Assembly: GCF_006874625.1 (NCBI RefSeq)
Contig: NZ_CP030034.1
Location: forward strand, 1,674,001 to 1,738,000
DNA length: 64,000 bases
Reading direction: 5' to 3'
From: Bdellovibrio sp. NC01
GTDB taxonomy: Bacteria; Bdellovibrionota; Bdellovibrionia; Bdellovibrionales; Bdellovibrionaceae
Position 1 is the stretch's first letter. The number at the start of each line of letters is the position of its first letter. Below the pieces are notes generated by a model. That model saw only the letters and a program-made list of their open reading frames with translations, was not told the origin of the DNA and did not search any database. This document shows positions 1-8,097 of the stretch, one piece after another. Position numbers and translations under genes: made by a program.

Positions 1-27
1 TTTCGTCTGCAAAGAAGGAGTTTTGCG

Positions 28-1002
28 ATGTCGCTAGCAGTGTTGAGTCCCGAGCAAATCCAAGCGAAGCTTTTAGAGAAAAAATATCCTGCACAAGAAA
101 CTTATTACGCAATGTATAGCACTTGGTGGGGCGGAGTCGTTAAAAACCCTTCTTTGATGATGGTTCCCATTGATGACCACCTCGTGCACAGAGGCGATGG
201 CGTCTTTGAAGCGATCAAAGTTGTCGATGGCCGCGTTTTTTTAATTGATGAGCATCTGGCGCGCCTAGCGAAGTCCGCAGAGCTTTTATCGTTGGCTTTG
301 CCAATGAGCATCGCTGAAATCAAACGCACGTGTCTTGAATTATCAGCCATCAGCGGTCAGCAAAACCTCATCTTGCGTCTTTACATTTCCCGCGGACCAG
401 GTGGATTCACGACGAATCCGTATGAAAGCGTGTCTTCACAAATGTACTTGGTGGCAACGACGCTGAAGCCAATGCCCGCTGAAAAATACGAAGTGGGTGT
501 GGCGTGTGGTAAAAGCGAGATCCCGCCGAAAGACCCATGGTTTGCGCGCATTAAAAGCTGCAACTATTTGCAAAACGTCTTGATGAAAAAAGAAAGTGTC
601 GACCGTAAGCTTGATTTCACGGTCAGCTTCGATGCCCAAGGCAATCTGACAGAGTCGAGCACTGAAAATATCGTTATTCTGGATAAAAATGGCATTCTTG
701 TTCGCCCAACATTGAATCAGATTTTAAAGGGCACAACAATGATGCGCTCTTTTGAATTGGCCGAAGCCCTTGTGAAGTCTGGTGATATCAAAGCCATCGA
801 AGAGCGTAATATCAGCGAGCAAGACATCTATGCTGCTAAAGAAGTGATGATGATCGGAACGACTTTAGACGTCCTGCCGGTTTCAAGTTTTGAAGGTAAA
901 AAAATCGGACCGGGGATTGCGGGGCCGGTTGCGAAAAAGTTGTTAGCTTTATTAAAAGAAGACATTAAAAAAGGACCGACTTCCACAGCGGTTCCTTATT
1001 AG
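28..1002 (+). CDS. Class IV PLP-dependent aminotransferase
   Basis: A 324-residue fold-type IV aminotransferase, the family of branched-chain and D-amino acid aminotransferases and aminodeoxychorismate lyase. The segment VHRGDGVFEAI near residue 50 is the usual N-terminal signature. Lys176, in the context ARIKSCNYLQN, is the expected Schiff-base lysine for PLP. ESSTENIVI near residue 212 matches the conserved Glu/Asn strand that holds the cofactor. The ATG has a good ribosome site, AAGGAG, 8 nt upstream. It is cytoplasmic and converges on mreB. The exact substrate (branched-chain, D-amino acid or aminodeoxychorismate) cannot be told from the sequence alone, so no symbol is given. Confidence 0.88.
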   Translation: MSLAVLSPEQIQAKLLEKKYPAQETYYAMYSTWWGGVVKNPSLMMVPIDDHLVHRGDGVFEAIKVVDGRVFLIDEHLARLAKSAELLSLALPMSIAEIKRTCLELSAISGQQNLILRLYISRGPGGFTTNPYESVSSQMYLVATTLKPMPAEKYEVGVACGKSEIPPKDPWFARIKSCNYLQNVLMKKESVDRKLDFTVSFDAQGNLTESSTENIVILDKNGILVRPTLNQILKGTTMMRSFELAEALVKSGDIKAIEERNISEQDIYAAKEVMMIGTTLDVLPVSSFEGKKIGPGIAGPVAKKLLALLKEDIKKGPTSTAVPY

Positions 1003-1018
1003 TTCGCAGATATTTCAA

Positions 1019-1049
1019 ATAAAAAAAAGCGCCGAGGTCATCGGCGCTT
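1019..1049 (-). terminator. Rho-independent terminator of mreB
   Basis: Perfect 9-bp arms AAGCGCCGA/TCGGCGCTT with a 5-nt loop. On the minus strand the stem is followed by eight T, just past the mreB stop. The plus strand lacks a T run, so it mainly serves mreB. Confidence 0.85.
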
Positions 1050-1064
1050 ATGCTTTCAGAAGTC

Positions 1065-2108
1065 TTAAACTTCCAATTGAATTTTATCGAGCAATTCAGG
1101 ATCGCTAAGAACCGCCTCACCGCCACGAGCAATCGCAACCAGTGGATTTTCAGCGATACGCACTGGCAGGCGCACTTCATTTTGAATGCGCAAGTCGAAA
1201 TCGCGAATCAAAGCACCACCGCCCGCAAGCACAACGCCTGATTCGATGATGTCTGAAACCAATTCTGGTGGCGTGTGTTCAAGAGCTTTGTGAATCGCAT
1301 TGATAACTTCACCAATGCAGTTATTCATCGCAAGGCCCACGTCTTCAGAGCTGACTTCGATCGTTTTATTCATACCAGTATCAGCATCGCGACCAGAGAT
1401 CGTTGCAGAACGAATGTCTTTTTTTGCAACCGCAGTACCGATTGAAACTTTCAAGTACTCAGCTGTTGTTTCGTTGATATGAAGTTTTTTGTATTTCTTA
1501 AAGTAATCAATGATCGCATCGTCGATACGGTGACCACCAACGCGTACTGCTTGGCAGTAAACGATATCAGCAAGAGCGATAACTGCAACTTCAGTTGTAC
1601 CACCGCCCATGTCGATGATCATGCAACCTTCAGCCGCTTTGACATTCAAACCAGAACCGATCGCCGCAGCCATTGGTTCATCGATCAAGAACACTTCTTT
1701 TGCGCCCGCCGTTTTGCAAGATTCGATAACTGCTTTTTTCTCTACTTCAGTCACACCGTAAGGCAAAGACACAACCACACGGGGGCGAGAGAATGTGTTT
1801 TTCACTCCCGGTTGACTTAAGAAATGTTTCAACATGACTTCAGTTGTTTCGAAGTCAGCGATCACGCCGTCACGAATTGGTTTTTGCGCGAAGATGTTAC
1901 CAGGGTTGTTTGCGAGTTTTTCCTTCGCATCGTTACCGACAGCGATCACACGTTTTTTGCCTGGGCTTGTTTGTTGGTAAGCAATCAACGAAGGTTCATT
2001 CAAAATGATGCCTTTGCCGCGCGCTGCGATCAAAGTGTTCGCAGTGCCCAGGTCAACGTAAAGGTCAGCGGCTGTACCAGCCTCGTCTTTAAAGAGCCAA
2101 GAAAACAT
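1065..2108 (-). CDS. mreB: Rod shape-determining protein MreB
   Basis: A 347-residue bacterial actin that polymerises under the inner membrane and guides lateral wall synthesis. Phosphate-1 motif DLGTANTLI (about residue 19), phosphate-2 motif IDMGGGTTEVAV (about 165) and adenosine motif VVLAGGGALI (about 293) are all intact, and the length is typical. The N-terminal MFSWLFKD could form the short membrane-binding amphipathic segment. The gene starts 1 nt after the stop of the upstream secreted-protein gene, so the two are probably co-transcribed. No mreC or mreD follows, unlike the classic operon. Bdellovibrio is known to carry two MreB paralogues; which one this is cannot be decided here. 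Confidence 0.95.
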   Translation of the reverse strand: MFSWLFKDEAGTAADLYVDLGTANTLIAARGKGIILNEPSLIAYQQTSPGKKRVIAVGNDAKEKLANNPGNIFAQKPIRDGVIADFETTEVMLKHFLSQPGVKNTFSRPRVVVSLPYGVTEVEKKAVIESCKTAGAKEVFLIDEPMAAAIGSGLNVKAAEGCMIIDMGGGTTEVAVIALADIVYCQAVRVGGHRIDDAIIDYFKKYKKLHINETTAEYLKVSIGTAVAKKDIRSATISGRDADTGMNKTIEVSSEDVGLAMNNCIGEVINAIHKALEHTPPELVSDIIESGVVLAGGGALIRDFDLRIQNEVRLPVRIAENPLVAIARGGEAVLSDPELLDKIQLEV

Positions 2109-2109
2109 A

Positions 2110-2724
2110 TTATTTACCGAATCCTTTGCTGCTCTCGAATGGGAAGCTCGCGAAGATAGAGATATATGACCAAGATTTATTTAGATCCAAACCGATCTCG
2201 CCACCCAAAGTAACATTGTTCCACTCGTGATAATGAAATTCTGAACCGATTGCTAGGTTTGTTGCCACGAAATTTTCGTCTTTTGTGTTAAGAAATGTGA
2301 AAGGGATCGCGAAGTATGGAACAGCAAGACCGTAATCTGTGTCGTACTTTTTGCTCAACAATGGAGCCGCTTGAAGTTGTAGAATGTTGTCATCTTCATT
2401 GCGCGCAATGCCTGCGCCCAAACGAATGCCCATTGCTGGTTGCTTATCAACATCTGGAAATGGAACGAACTTAACGCTCGCGAAAGCGTTAAAATCAATC
2501 GTGCCACCACCCAAAACCACGCGGGCACTTGTTGAATCGTTCAGTGGAGCATCAAGCAAGAGGTTGAAGTTTCCTCCGCTGTCTTTATCTGTCAGAAGTT
2601 GCGGTTCGAAACCAACTTGGTATGAACCCATCGGAACCAGTTCACCTGATTCAGCCATGCTCATAAATGCATGCGCTTGCGAACTTAGAAAAAGACCTAA
2701 AACAAAGTATTTAGCAAATTTCAT
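2110..2724 (-). CDS. Secreted envelope protein of unknown function
   Basis: A 204-residue protein with a clear signal peptide (MKFAKYFVLGLFLSSQAHA). The rest alternates polar and hydrophobic residues with many Gly, Asn and aromatic residues (FNLLLDAPLN, ARVVLGGGTIDF, VTLGGEIGLDL), which suggests an outer-membrane beta structure. It ends in Lys rather than the classical C-terminal Phe. It lies directly upstream of mreB with a 1-nt gap and diverges from a glycosyltransferase, so an envelope role is likely. I do not recognise a named family. Confidence 0.75.
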   Translation of the reverse strand: MKFAKYFVLGLFLSSQAHAFMSMAESGELVPMGSYQVGFEPQLLTDKDSGGNFNLLLDAPLNDSTSARVVLGGGTIDFNAFASVKFVPFPDVDKQPAMGIRLGAGIARNEDDNILQLQAAPLLSKKYDTDYGLAVPYFAIPFTFLNTKDENFVATNLAIGSEFHYHEWNNVTLGGEIGLDLNKSWSYISIFASFPFESSKGFGK

Positions 2725-2805
2725 GGAGTAAAACCTTTCACTTCAAAAATGTTAGCGAGTTGCGAATCATTTGACAAGACCTTGATCCAAAGAGACCCTA
2801 AAAGG

Positions 2806-3570
2806 GTGACGAAACTTCCTATTTCTTTAGTGATCATTGCCCTGAATGAAGAAGCGCATATTGAGCGCTGCATTCTTTCCGCTCCTTTTGTAGATGACGT
2901 TGTCGTGGTCGATAGTTTTTCGACGGATCGCACCGTTGAAATTGCCGAACGTGCCGGGGCGCGCGTCTTCCAAGAAAAGTGGAAAGGTTTCGGACCACAA
3001 AAGGCTTTCGCTGCAAGTCAGGCGAAGAACTCATGGATCATCTCTTTGGATGCGGATGAGGCATTAAGTCCCGAGTTGGGGGCAGAGATCATCCAGAAAT
3101 TCGCGAATCTTGATCCCGAGGCGGGCTATCTTTTCCCACGTAAATCGTTTCACTTAGGGCGCTGGATTGGCCATGGTGGCTGGTATCCTGACTACCAACT
3201 GCGTTTGTTTAATAAAGACAAATCTCAATGGAATTCCGCAGCTTTGCACGAGAAGGTTGAAGTAAAGAGAAAGATCGCGATGCACTGTCCGATGTTGCAT
3301 TGGGTGTTTGATTCTTTAAGCGACCAAGTCGTGACGAACGATCGTTATTCCACGTTGGGGGCAGAACAATTGCACAAAGCCGGCAAAAAGTTTTCCTACT
3401 TTAAGTTATTAACGAAACCGGTTTCAAAGTTTATCGAAACTTATATCGTCAAACGCGGATTCTTGGATGGCATGCCGGGGTTTATTATTTCGGTCGGTGC
3501 TTCTTATTCGATTTTCTTAAGGTACGCCAAAATGTGGGAGCTTCAGCGTGTTCGTAAAAAGTCTTCTTAA
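2806..3570 (+). CDS. Family 2 glycosyltransferase, LPS core type
   Basis: A GT-A glycosyltransferase resembling the WaaE/KdtX group that adds glucose to the LPS inner core. The N-terminal strand ISLVIIALNEEAHIERC, VVVDSFSTDRT and the metal-binding SLDADEALSPEL (Asp-Ala-Asp) are typical. The later blocks YPDYQLRLFNK and AALHEKVEV also fit this group. I prefer the GTG start at 2806, just before the first conserved strand. An in-frame ATG at 2749 would add 19 residues without homologous character. The 3' end overlaps the next gene by 23 nt, so the two are co-transcribed. The acceptor sugar is not known. Confidence 0.85.
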   Translation: MTKLPISLVIIALNEEAHIERCILSAPFVDDVVVVDSFSTDRTVEIAERAGARVFQEKWKGFGPQKAFAASQAKNSWIISLDADEALSPELGAEIIQKFANLDPEAGYLFPRKSFHLGRWIGHGGWYPDYQLRLFNKDKSQWNSAALHEKVEVKRKIAMHCPMLHWVFDSLSDQVVTNDRYSTLGAEQLHKAGKKFSYFKLLTKPVSKFIETYIVKRGFLDGMPGFIISVGASYSIFLRYAKMWELQRVRKKSS

Positions 3571-4513
3571 AGTCTCGTCGTTGCTTATTTTTCTTCCTGC
3601 AGTGACTCTGGCAGCTGCGAAGTATCCTCAAGTTGCTGAAGTTCGTGGCAATGTTTTCCTCACAGGGAAAGATGGCAAAAAGCAGGCACTTAAAAAGACG
3701 ACGCCGTTGATTGAGCGTGCCTTATTTGAAACCACTGAAGGTGCAACAGTTAAAGTGTTGCTTGATGCGGATCGCAGTTTCACAGTTCAAGAAGCTTCTG
3801 AAGTTTTACTTCCAACCATCAGTTGGGAGGGCGGGGAAGCGCCCGTGATTCTTTTGAAAAAAGGCGAATTGCGTTGGCAGCAGTTAACGGAAAATAAGCC
3901 CACTTATAATGTGGCATTGCGTTCGGACCTGTTTGAGTTCCTAGCTCCGAAGGGTGACTTTATTTTCTCAATCAATCCTGCAAAAGCTTATGCGGGCGTG
4001 AAGGTCATCAAAGGTTCAATGGAATTTTCCGCCCTTAACGGTGAAGAGTCTTCGCATGTGAAGGCCGGCCAAGAAGCGGGCTTTCAAGGGATCATCGAAT
4101 CAGGAGAGATCGCTTACGATATTTTGCTTAAAGGTAAGAAGATCCCACGCGGCAACCTGACTCCGGTTGTATCCATGAGCAAAAAAGATCTGGATGGTTT
4201 TTCTGATGAAGCGGCGAAAGCTAAGAGAGCCGCCGCCCAAAGAAAAGCGGATGACCGAAAAGCTGCTGAAGAGGCAAAACGTTCCGGTGCGATTTGTTCG
4301 GCTCCATCTGCGAAATTTAATCAGTGCGCTTGGGTGTGTTTGAATAATCCCGCGAAAGAAAAGAAGGCCTGCTTAACGGAAAAAGAGGGCGTTTCTTGCG
4401 TCCGTCGCCGTTGCAACGCCAATGGGGTTTGGGCTGAAGAAAGCCCTGTGGATGCGCAAAAAAGCAGCATCCAATGTAAGGCGCAGCCCGTCGTAGCTCC
4501 TTGTGATTACTAA
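3548..4513 (+). CDS. Exported FecR-domain protein
   Basis: A 321-residue protein that starts at GTG inside the end of the glycosyltransferase gene. A signal peptide (residues 1-23, ending TLAAA) leads into a FecR-like beta domain of roughly residues 27-170 (VAEVRGNVFLTGKDG; VKVIKGSMEFSA). A charged Lys/Ala/Glu-rich helical linker (about 215-245) follows, then a C-terminal Cys-rich part of about 75 residues with eight cysteines. FecR-like domains in exported proteins usually mediate protein contacts. The Cys-rich end is not familiar to me and is probably disulphide-bonded in the periplasm. Confidence 0.8.
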   Translation: MFVKSLLKVSSLLIFLPAVTLAAAKYPQVAEVRGNVFLTGKDGKKQALKKTTPLIERALFETTEGATVKVLLDADRSFTVQEASEVLLPTISWEGGEAPVILLKKGELRWQQLTENKPTYNVALRSDLFEFLAPKGDFIFSINPAKAYAGVKVIKGSMEFSALNGEESSHVKAGQEAGFQGIIESGEIAYDILLKGKKIPRGNLTPVVSMSKKDLDGFSDEAAKAKRAAAQRKADDRKAAEEAKRSGAICSAPSAKFNQCAWVCLNNPAKEKKACLTEKEGVSCVRRRCNANGVWAEESPVDAQKSSIQCKAQPVVAPCDY

Positions 4514-4533
4514 ATAATCCAAAAATCCCCCGA

Positions 4534-4559
4534 AAATCATCAGCTTTGCTGATTTTTTG
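4534..4559 (+). terminator. Terminator after FecR-domain gene
   Basis: Short stem ATCAGC/GCTGAT with a TTT loop followed by a T run, 20 nt after the stop codon. Confidence 0.65.
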
Positions 4560-4614
4560 ATCTTGCACTTTGGCTGAGGACACTGCTATAACTGCATCTC
4601 CCTTTCGGGATTGT

Positions 4615-4691
4615 GGTGGGTATAGCTCAGTTGGTAGAGCATCGGATTGTGATTCCGAGTGTCGCGGGTTCAAGCCCCGTTACTCACCCCA
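4615..4691 (+). tRNA. tRNA-His (GTG)
   Basis: Cloverleaf with anticodon GTG in the loop GATTGTGATTC. The acceptor stem is GTGGGTA/TACTCAC with one G-T pair. An extra 5' G (position -1) opposes C73, the identity element of tRNA-His. The T arm is CGGGTTCAAGCCCCG, and the CCA end is encoded (4689-4691). Confidence 0.95.
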
Positions 4692-4766
4692 AATTTTTTA
4701 TCCAGCCTTCGGCTGACTAAAAAATTTTCTGTCTGCACTCTGACTTCGTCAGAGTAATGTTTTTTC
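4692..4766 (+). terminator. Two tandem hairpins after tRNA-His
   Basis: The first stem is A/T-rich with an AGCC-TTC-GGCT tip (4692-4728). The second is ACTCTGAC-TTC-GTCAGAGT (4737-4755), followed by AATG and six T. Together they form a likely terminator for the tRNA. Nothing else is seen up to 4865. Confidence 0.7.
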
Positions 4767-4865
4767 TCTTCATTTAGATCCCATTTAAAAATATGCATTA
4801 AAAACGCTCGACGTCGTTTTCTATGTTCTTTCGTTCGCGCTGCGATTTCTGTTAGGCTTTCGATT

Positions 4866-5246
4866 ATGAAAATAGAACCGAAACATCAAGGAAGCTGTCA
4901 CTGTAAGGCTGTTAAATTTGAAATTGAATTAGCTAACGGAATTGAAGATCCCAAACGTTGCAATTGTTCTTTTTGTCGTCGCAGAGGCACTATCGTCGCT
5001 GTCGTTCCCAAAGAAAAATTTAAAATTTTAGAAGGCTCTGAAAAATTGAGTCTTTATGAATTCAACACGCGAACAGCAAAACATTATTTCTGTTCGATCT
5101 GTGGAATTCACACTCACAACGTCAGTCGCACAAATCCCAATCAAATTCGCTTCAACGTCGGCTGCCTTGAGGGTGTCGATCCGTTTGAGCTTGGTAACGT
5201 GCCGGTATCTGACGGCGCAAATCATCCGGCTGATCGAAAAGGATAA
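4866..5246 (+). CDS. GFA/CENP-V family zinc protein
   Basis: A 126-residue protein of the glutathione-dependent formaldehyde-activating (GFA) family, a small beta fold with two zinc sites. The metal ligands are visible: GSCHCKAV (Cys11, Cys13), CNCSFC (Cys32, Cys34, Cys37) and FCSICGIHTH (Cys76, Cys79). Length is normal for the family. Many members have no proven formaldehyde-related activity, so the substrate is left open. It is convergent with the HxlR regulator, with 12 nt between the stops. Confidence 0.88.
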   Translation: MKIEPKHQGSCHCKAVKFEIELANGIEDPKRCNCSFCRRRGTIVAVVPKEKFKILEGSEKLSLYEFNTRTAKHYFCSICGIHTHNVSRTNPNQIRFNVGCLEGVDPFELGNVPVSDGANHPADRKG

Positions 5247-5258
5247 TCGCTGAGACTA

Positions 5259-5690
5259 CTAAAACTGTCGCTTGCGAACAGTCTTCGCTTCGACCTCGGA
5301 GTCCTTCTTCGCGCGCGACTTTTTCACCGTGGGCCAATTTTGACCCACCCAGTTTACGAGACCTTGCATCGGTATCAAAATACTTCGACCGAGATCTGTC
5401 AGTTCGTATTCGACACGGGGAGGGACCTCGGGAAAGACTTCGCGGCTGACAAATCCGTCACGCGCTAGCGATTTTAAAGTCGTTGTTAGCATTCTTTGTG
5501 AAATTCCCGGAATACCCTTTTCGATTTCGCTGAAACGGGCGCGTTGGTCGGGGCGTTTAGATAACGAGACGATCAAGAAGATACTCCACTTGTCTCCGAC
5601 TCTTGATAAAAGATCGCGAACATCTCCCGCGTCCTGACCCGAGCAAACGTCCCAGGGGCGTAAGTCTTTGACTCTAGATGATTTTTTCAT
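5259..5690 (-). CDS. HxlR-family transcriptional regulator
   Basis: A 143-residue winged-helix regulator. The order VGDKWSIFLI, RFSEIEKGIPGISQRMLTTTLKSLARDGFVSRE and VEYELTDLG is the canonical HxlR domain. A single Cys (Cys17) lies just before the domain; a Cys near this position is used for redox or aldehyde sensing in some relatives. It is transcribed divergently from the azoreductase gene, 109 nt away, and is a probable regulator of it. The C-terminus is basic (KKSRAKK). The start is supported by a GGAGGTAAC ribosome site. Confidence 0.9.
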   Translation of the reverse strand: MKKSSRVKDLRPWDVCSGQDAGDVRDLLSRVGDKWSIFLIVSLSKRPDQRARFSEIEKGIPGISQRMLTTTLKSLARDGFVSREVFPEVPPRVEYELTDLGRSILIPMQGLVNWVGQNWPTVKKSRAKKDSEVEAKTVRKRQF

Positions 5691-5730
5691 GGGTTACCTC
5701 CAGCTCAGTGACGGTAATTAAAGTGCCTTA

Positions 5731-5759
5731 TTGGGGATCACAAGCTCTCGTTTTATAAT
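5731..5759 (+). promoter_or_regulatory. Predicted azoR promoter
   Basis: TTGGGG, a 17-nt spacer and a perfect TATAAT, ending 41 nt before the azoreductase start. It sits in the divergent region shared with the HxlR gene, where the regulator probably binds. Confidence 0.6.
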
Positions 5760-5799
5760 TAACTCTAGCACAGAGTGTAACTTACTAAAAGGAAGTATC

Positions 5800-6399
5800 A
5801 TGAAAAATGTTTTAATCATCCAATCCAGTCCCGCCGGAGAAAACTCTAAAACCAGACAATTGATTGAAGCGGTCAAGAATCGTTTCAGCAAAGAATATAA
5901 GGAGGTCGAATTTACTGAACGTGACTTGGTGAAAACCAATTTGCCCCACGTTCAATTCGATGACATAGCGACCTTGTTTTCTCACGATGAAAAGTTCCAA
6001 AGCCCTTTCAACACGCGATCTATGGAGCTGATCAACGAGCTAAGGAAGGCCGATATCATCGTCATCGGCATGCCCATGCACAATTTCAGCGTGCCTTCAA
6101 ACTTAAAGGCCTGGATTGATCACACCTCTCGAGCTGGAATCACTTTTACTTACACCGCAGAGGGGCCGCGAGGGACTTTAGGTGGAAAGAAAGCCATTCT
6201 AGTGACCTCAGCTGGCGGAGTGTACAGTTCAGGCCCAGCGCAGTCTTTGGATTTCTCCGAGCCATTTGTCAAAACTTGGCTGCGCGTTCTGGGAGTTGAA
6301 GACATTCAATCCGTCCGAGTCGAAGGACTGTCCGTTCCCGAACTTGCCGTTAATGCTGTCGCGAACGCAATGAGAGATGTTGAACGGTTGAAGTTGTAA
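5800..6399 (+). CDS. azoR: FMN-dependent NADH-azoreductase
   Basis: A 199-residue flavodoxin-like quinone/azo reductase. The FMN phosphate loop IIQSSPAGENSKTRQL opens the protein. PMHNFSVPSNLKAWIDH near residue 95 is the family signature that binds the isoalloxazine ring, and LVTSAGGVYSSG follows near 140. The ATG at 5800 is preceded by AAGGAAG. An in-frame ATG at 5731 would add 23 residues that carry no family features and would overlap the predicted promoter. The divergent HxlR gene is the likely regulator, as in many quinone or electrophile responses. Confidence 0.9.
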   Translation: MKNVLIIQSSPAGENSKTRQLIEAVKNRFSKEYKEVEFTERDLVKTNLPHVQFDDIATLFSHDEKFQSPFNTRSMELINELRKADIIVIGMPMHNFSVPSNLKAWIDHTSRAGITFTYTAEGPRGTLGGKKAILVTSAGGVYSSGPAQSLDFSEPFVKTWLRVLGVEDIQSVRVEGLSVPELAVNAVANAMRDVERLKL

Positions 6400-6423
6400 G
6401 TGTTGTTACGTCGTAAGTAAGCG

Positions 6424-6450
6424 GAGCCTGTTCGGATAATGAACAGGCTC
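6424..6450 (+). terminator. Hairpin between azoR and SDR genes
   Basis: Perfect 10-bp arms GAGCCTGTTC/GAACAGGCTC with a 7-nt loop between two converging genes. T runs are weak on both sides, so it is a bidirectional terminator candidate. Confidence 0.6.
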
Positions 6451-6458
6451 ATCTTTGA

Positions 6459-7187
6459 TTATTCCCCGAAGTATATCTTCCCAGCGAGCTCTTCTAAATC
6501 TCGCGGAGACTTCTGCCAAGTTGCGAACATATCCTTACCAATTCTGTCTGGAACGATATCTTCGATTTCTCTTTCAACCATTTCGATAATATTTTTCGCA
6601 ACCTCGTCAGGGGGAGTCATCTGCATTGTACTGCCCTTATTCATATCTGTATCAATCGCTCCGGGATTGACGATATGGACAGGAATGTTCTTGGCGCTTA
6701 ATTCAATTCTGGCTGCTTGTGATATAGAATATAAAGCTGCTTTGGAAGCCGAATAGCCAGCAATGAACGGAAAGTTCACGTAGCTCGCAATAGAAGCTAT
6801 GTTTACGATTCGGGGTTCTTCATTGTCTGACAGAACTGGCGCGAAAGCTCGCATCATCTCAATGACTGAGAAGAAATTGACCTCCATGTCTTTTCTAAAT
6901 CCATCAACCTCACCTAAAAACACGCTTCCTGGATTTAGCGTTCCAGCATTGTTGATGAGAATTTGGGTGTCTTGGCACTTTTGAGCTGCTGCCTTGATTT
7001 GATCTTTATCAGCAACGTCAAGTTGGATCGAAACGACTCTCGGGTCATCAAATGACGGTAGATTGCCGATATTTCTTGATGTGGCGTAAACTTTTTTTAC
7101 CTCTTTCGCTAGGCAAGCCTTTACTAATGCTTTGCCAATTCCACGATTTGCCCCTGTGATGAGAACGATTTTGTCTTGAAATTGCAT
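6459..7187 (-). CDS. Short-chain dehydrogenase/reductase
   Basis: A 242-residue classical SDR with a Rossmann fold. The cofactor loop is TGANRGIGKA (residues 11-20), NNAG is at 79-82, and the catalytic set Ser132, Tyr145 and Lys149 is in the right spacing (YSASK). An Arg at residue 38 after the second strand (ATSR) suggests NADP(H). It lies 64 nt downstream of a small membrane protein gene on the same strand, and both probably belong to the unit controlled by the divergent MerR gene. The substrate is unknown. Confidence 0.9.
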   Translation of the reverse strand: MQFQDKIVLITGANRGIGKALVKACLAKEVKKVYATSRNIGNLPSFDDPRVVSIQLDVADKDQIKAAAQKCQDTQILINNAGTLNPGSVFLGEVDGFRKDMEVNFFSVIEMMRAFAPVLSDNEEPRIVNIASIASYVNFPFIAGYSASKAALYSISQAARIELSAKNIPVHIVNPGAIDTDMNKGSTMQMTPPDEVAKNIIEMVEREIEDIVPDRIGKDMFATWQKSPRDLEELAGKIYFGE

Positions 7188-7197
7188 ATGTATCTCC

Positions 7198-7216
7198 TTG
7201 AGGTAAGATACCTCAA
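7198..7216. promoter_or_regulatory. Operator-like palindrome upstream of SDR gene
   Basis: Perfect inverted repeat with arms TTGAGGTA and TACCTCAA separated by 3 nt. It overlaps the ribosome site of the SDR gene, so a bound protein or RNA hairpin here could block expression. Confidence 0.5.
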
Positions 7217-7251
7217 AGTGATATTAAATTTCTGGCTGCAATCGGACGTGA

Positions 7252-7632
7252 TCATTCAAGATTTTTTCTAAACCCCAACTGTAAAATCCCAAACGTAATT
7301 TCAAACACAGCGAAAACTCCGACTATCCATGGAGCTTGAAATCCTAGAAGGTAATACATTTGCCACGTGAAAAAGAGCACGCGAGCTATTCCGTCATAGA
7401 GCCCAAAAATCGGGTTATATTGACGAAGGCGCAAAGTCGACCAAACAACAACGACACTTCCCATTAAGTTAGCGAATAGCATGTGCATAGGTAGATATTC
7501 TGGAAGTGTGACGAAATATCCTAATCCGTGATGCACCCACTTGAAGGTCCATGGTGTTGCAAACGGAGCTGATACGATGAGGTCATATAATGCGCTGGCT
7601 TGTACTATTTTTTTATATCTTTTTGAATCCAT
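7252..7632 (-). CDS. Small four-helix membrane protein
   Basis: A 126-residue hydrophobic protein with about four membrane helices (near ALYDLIVSAPFAT, MHMLFANLMGSVVVVW, VLFFTWQMYYLLGF, IVGVFAVFEITFGIL). I chose the ATG at 7632; an upstream in-frame start would run through the divergent MerR promoter. Aromatic residues are frequent. I cannot name the family with confidence; it resembles small DoxX-like or uncharacterised integral membrane proteins. It is transcribed divergently from MerR and upstream of the SDR gene. Confidence 0.75.
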   Translation of the reverse strand: MDSKRYKKIVQASALYDLIVSAPFATPWTFKWVHHGLGYFVTLPEYLPMHMLFANLMGSVVVVWSTLRLRQYNPIFGLYDGIARVLFFTWQMYYLLGFQAPWIVGVFAVFEITFGILQLGFRKNLE

Positions 7633-7649
7633 GGCATAACTGTAAACCC

Positions 7650-7667
7650 TCAAGTATACTTTAGACT
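7650..7667. promoter_or_regulatory. MerR-type dyad in divergent promoter
   Basis: AAGTATACTT (7652-7661) is a perfect palindrome inside a longer imperfect dyad. Read toward the membrane protein gene it lies between TTGAGT and TACAGT boxes about 20 nt apart. Such an overlong spacer is the hallmark of MerR-activated promoters. Confidence 0.5.
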
Positions 7668-7679
7668 CAAGAGGAAAAT

Positions 7680-8033
7680 ATGAAAATTGGTGACCTAGCG
7701 AAAAAAGTCGGATTATCAGTCTCAAGAGTGCGCTATTATGAAACTCTAGGAATCATTCGAGCCAAAAGAGGAGAGTCTAATTACCGTGATTTTCCACCTG
7801 AGTCCGAAAGACTTCTGCTTTTGGTGTTACAGGCGAAAGATTTAGGTTTCACTCTTAAAGAAATTCAAACTCTAGCCAGTGCTCTTCAGCAAGGGGCCTT
7901 AACTAAAAATAGAGTTCGTTCTGAGCTAACCAAAAAGCTTGATGCGTTGGATGAACGAATTGCCATAATTAAAAAGTTTCAAAAAAACGTTCGCCAAATT
8001 CTAGAATCGGCATGTCCATTTGATGTTGAATAA
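7680..8033 (+). CDS. MerR-family transcriptional regulator
   Basis: A 117-residue activator-type regulator. The N-terminal winged helix MKIGDLAKKVGLSVSRVRYY and the wing segment ESNYRDFPPES are canonical. A dimerisation helix follows (about residues 80-110). The only Cys is near the end (ESACPF), so the metal-binding or iron-sulphur sites of MerR, CueR or SoxR are absent and the ligand is likely organic. A GAGG ribosome site precedes the ATG. It faces the membrane protein/SDR unit across a 47-nt gap that carries a MerR-like dyad, and is followed by a strong terminator. Confidence 0.9.
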   Translation: MKIGDLAKKVGLSVSRVRYYETLGIIRAKRGESNYRDFPPESERLLLLVLQAKDLGFTLKEIQTLASALQQGALTKNRVRSELTKKLDALDERIAIIKKFQKNVRQILESACPFDVE

Positions 8034-8034
8034 G

Positions 8035-8067
8035 AAAAAGCCTGATCAGAAACGATCAGGCTTTTTG
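8035..8067 (+). terminator. Terminator after merR-type gene
   Basis: AAAAAGCCTGATC and GATCAGGCTTTTT arms around AGAAAC, directly after the stop. The stem is flanked by A and T runs, so it should also end the converging gene. Confidence 0.85.
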
Positions 8068-8097
8068 ATTTTCCAAAAGTTTAATTATTTAGTTACG

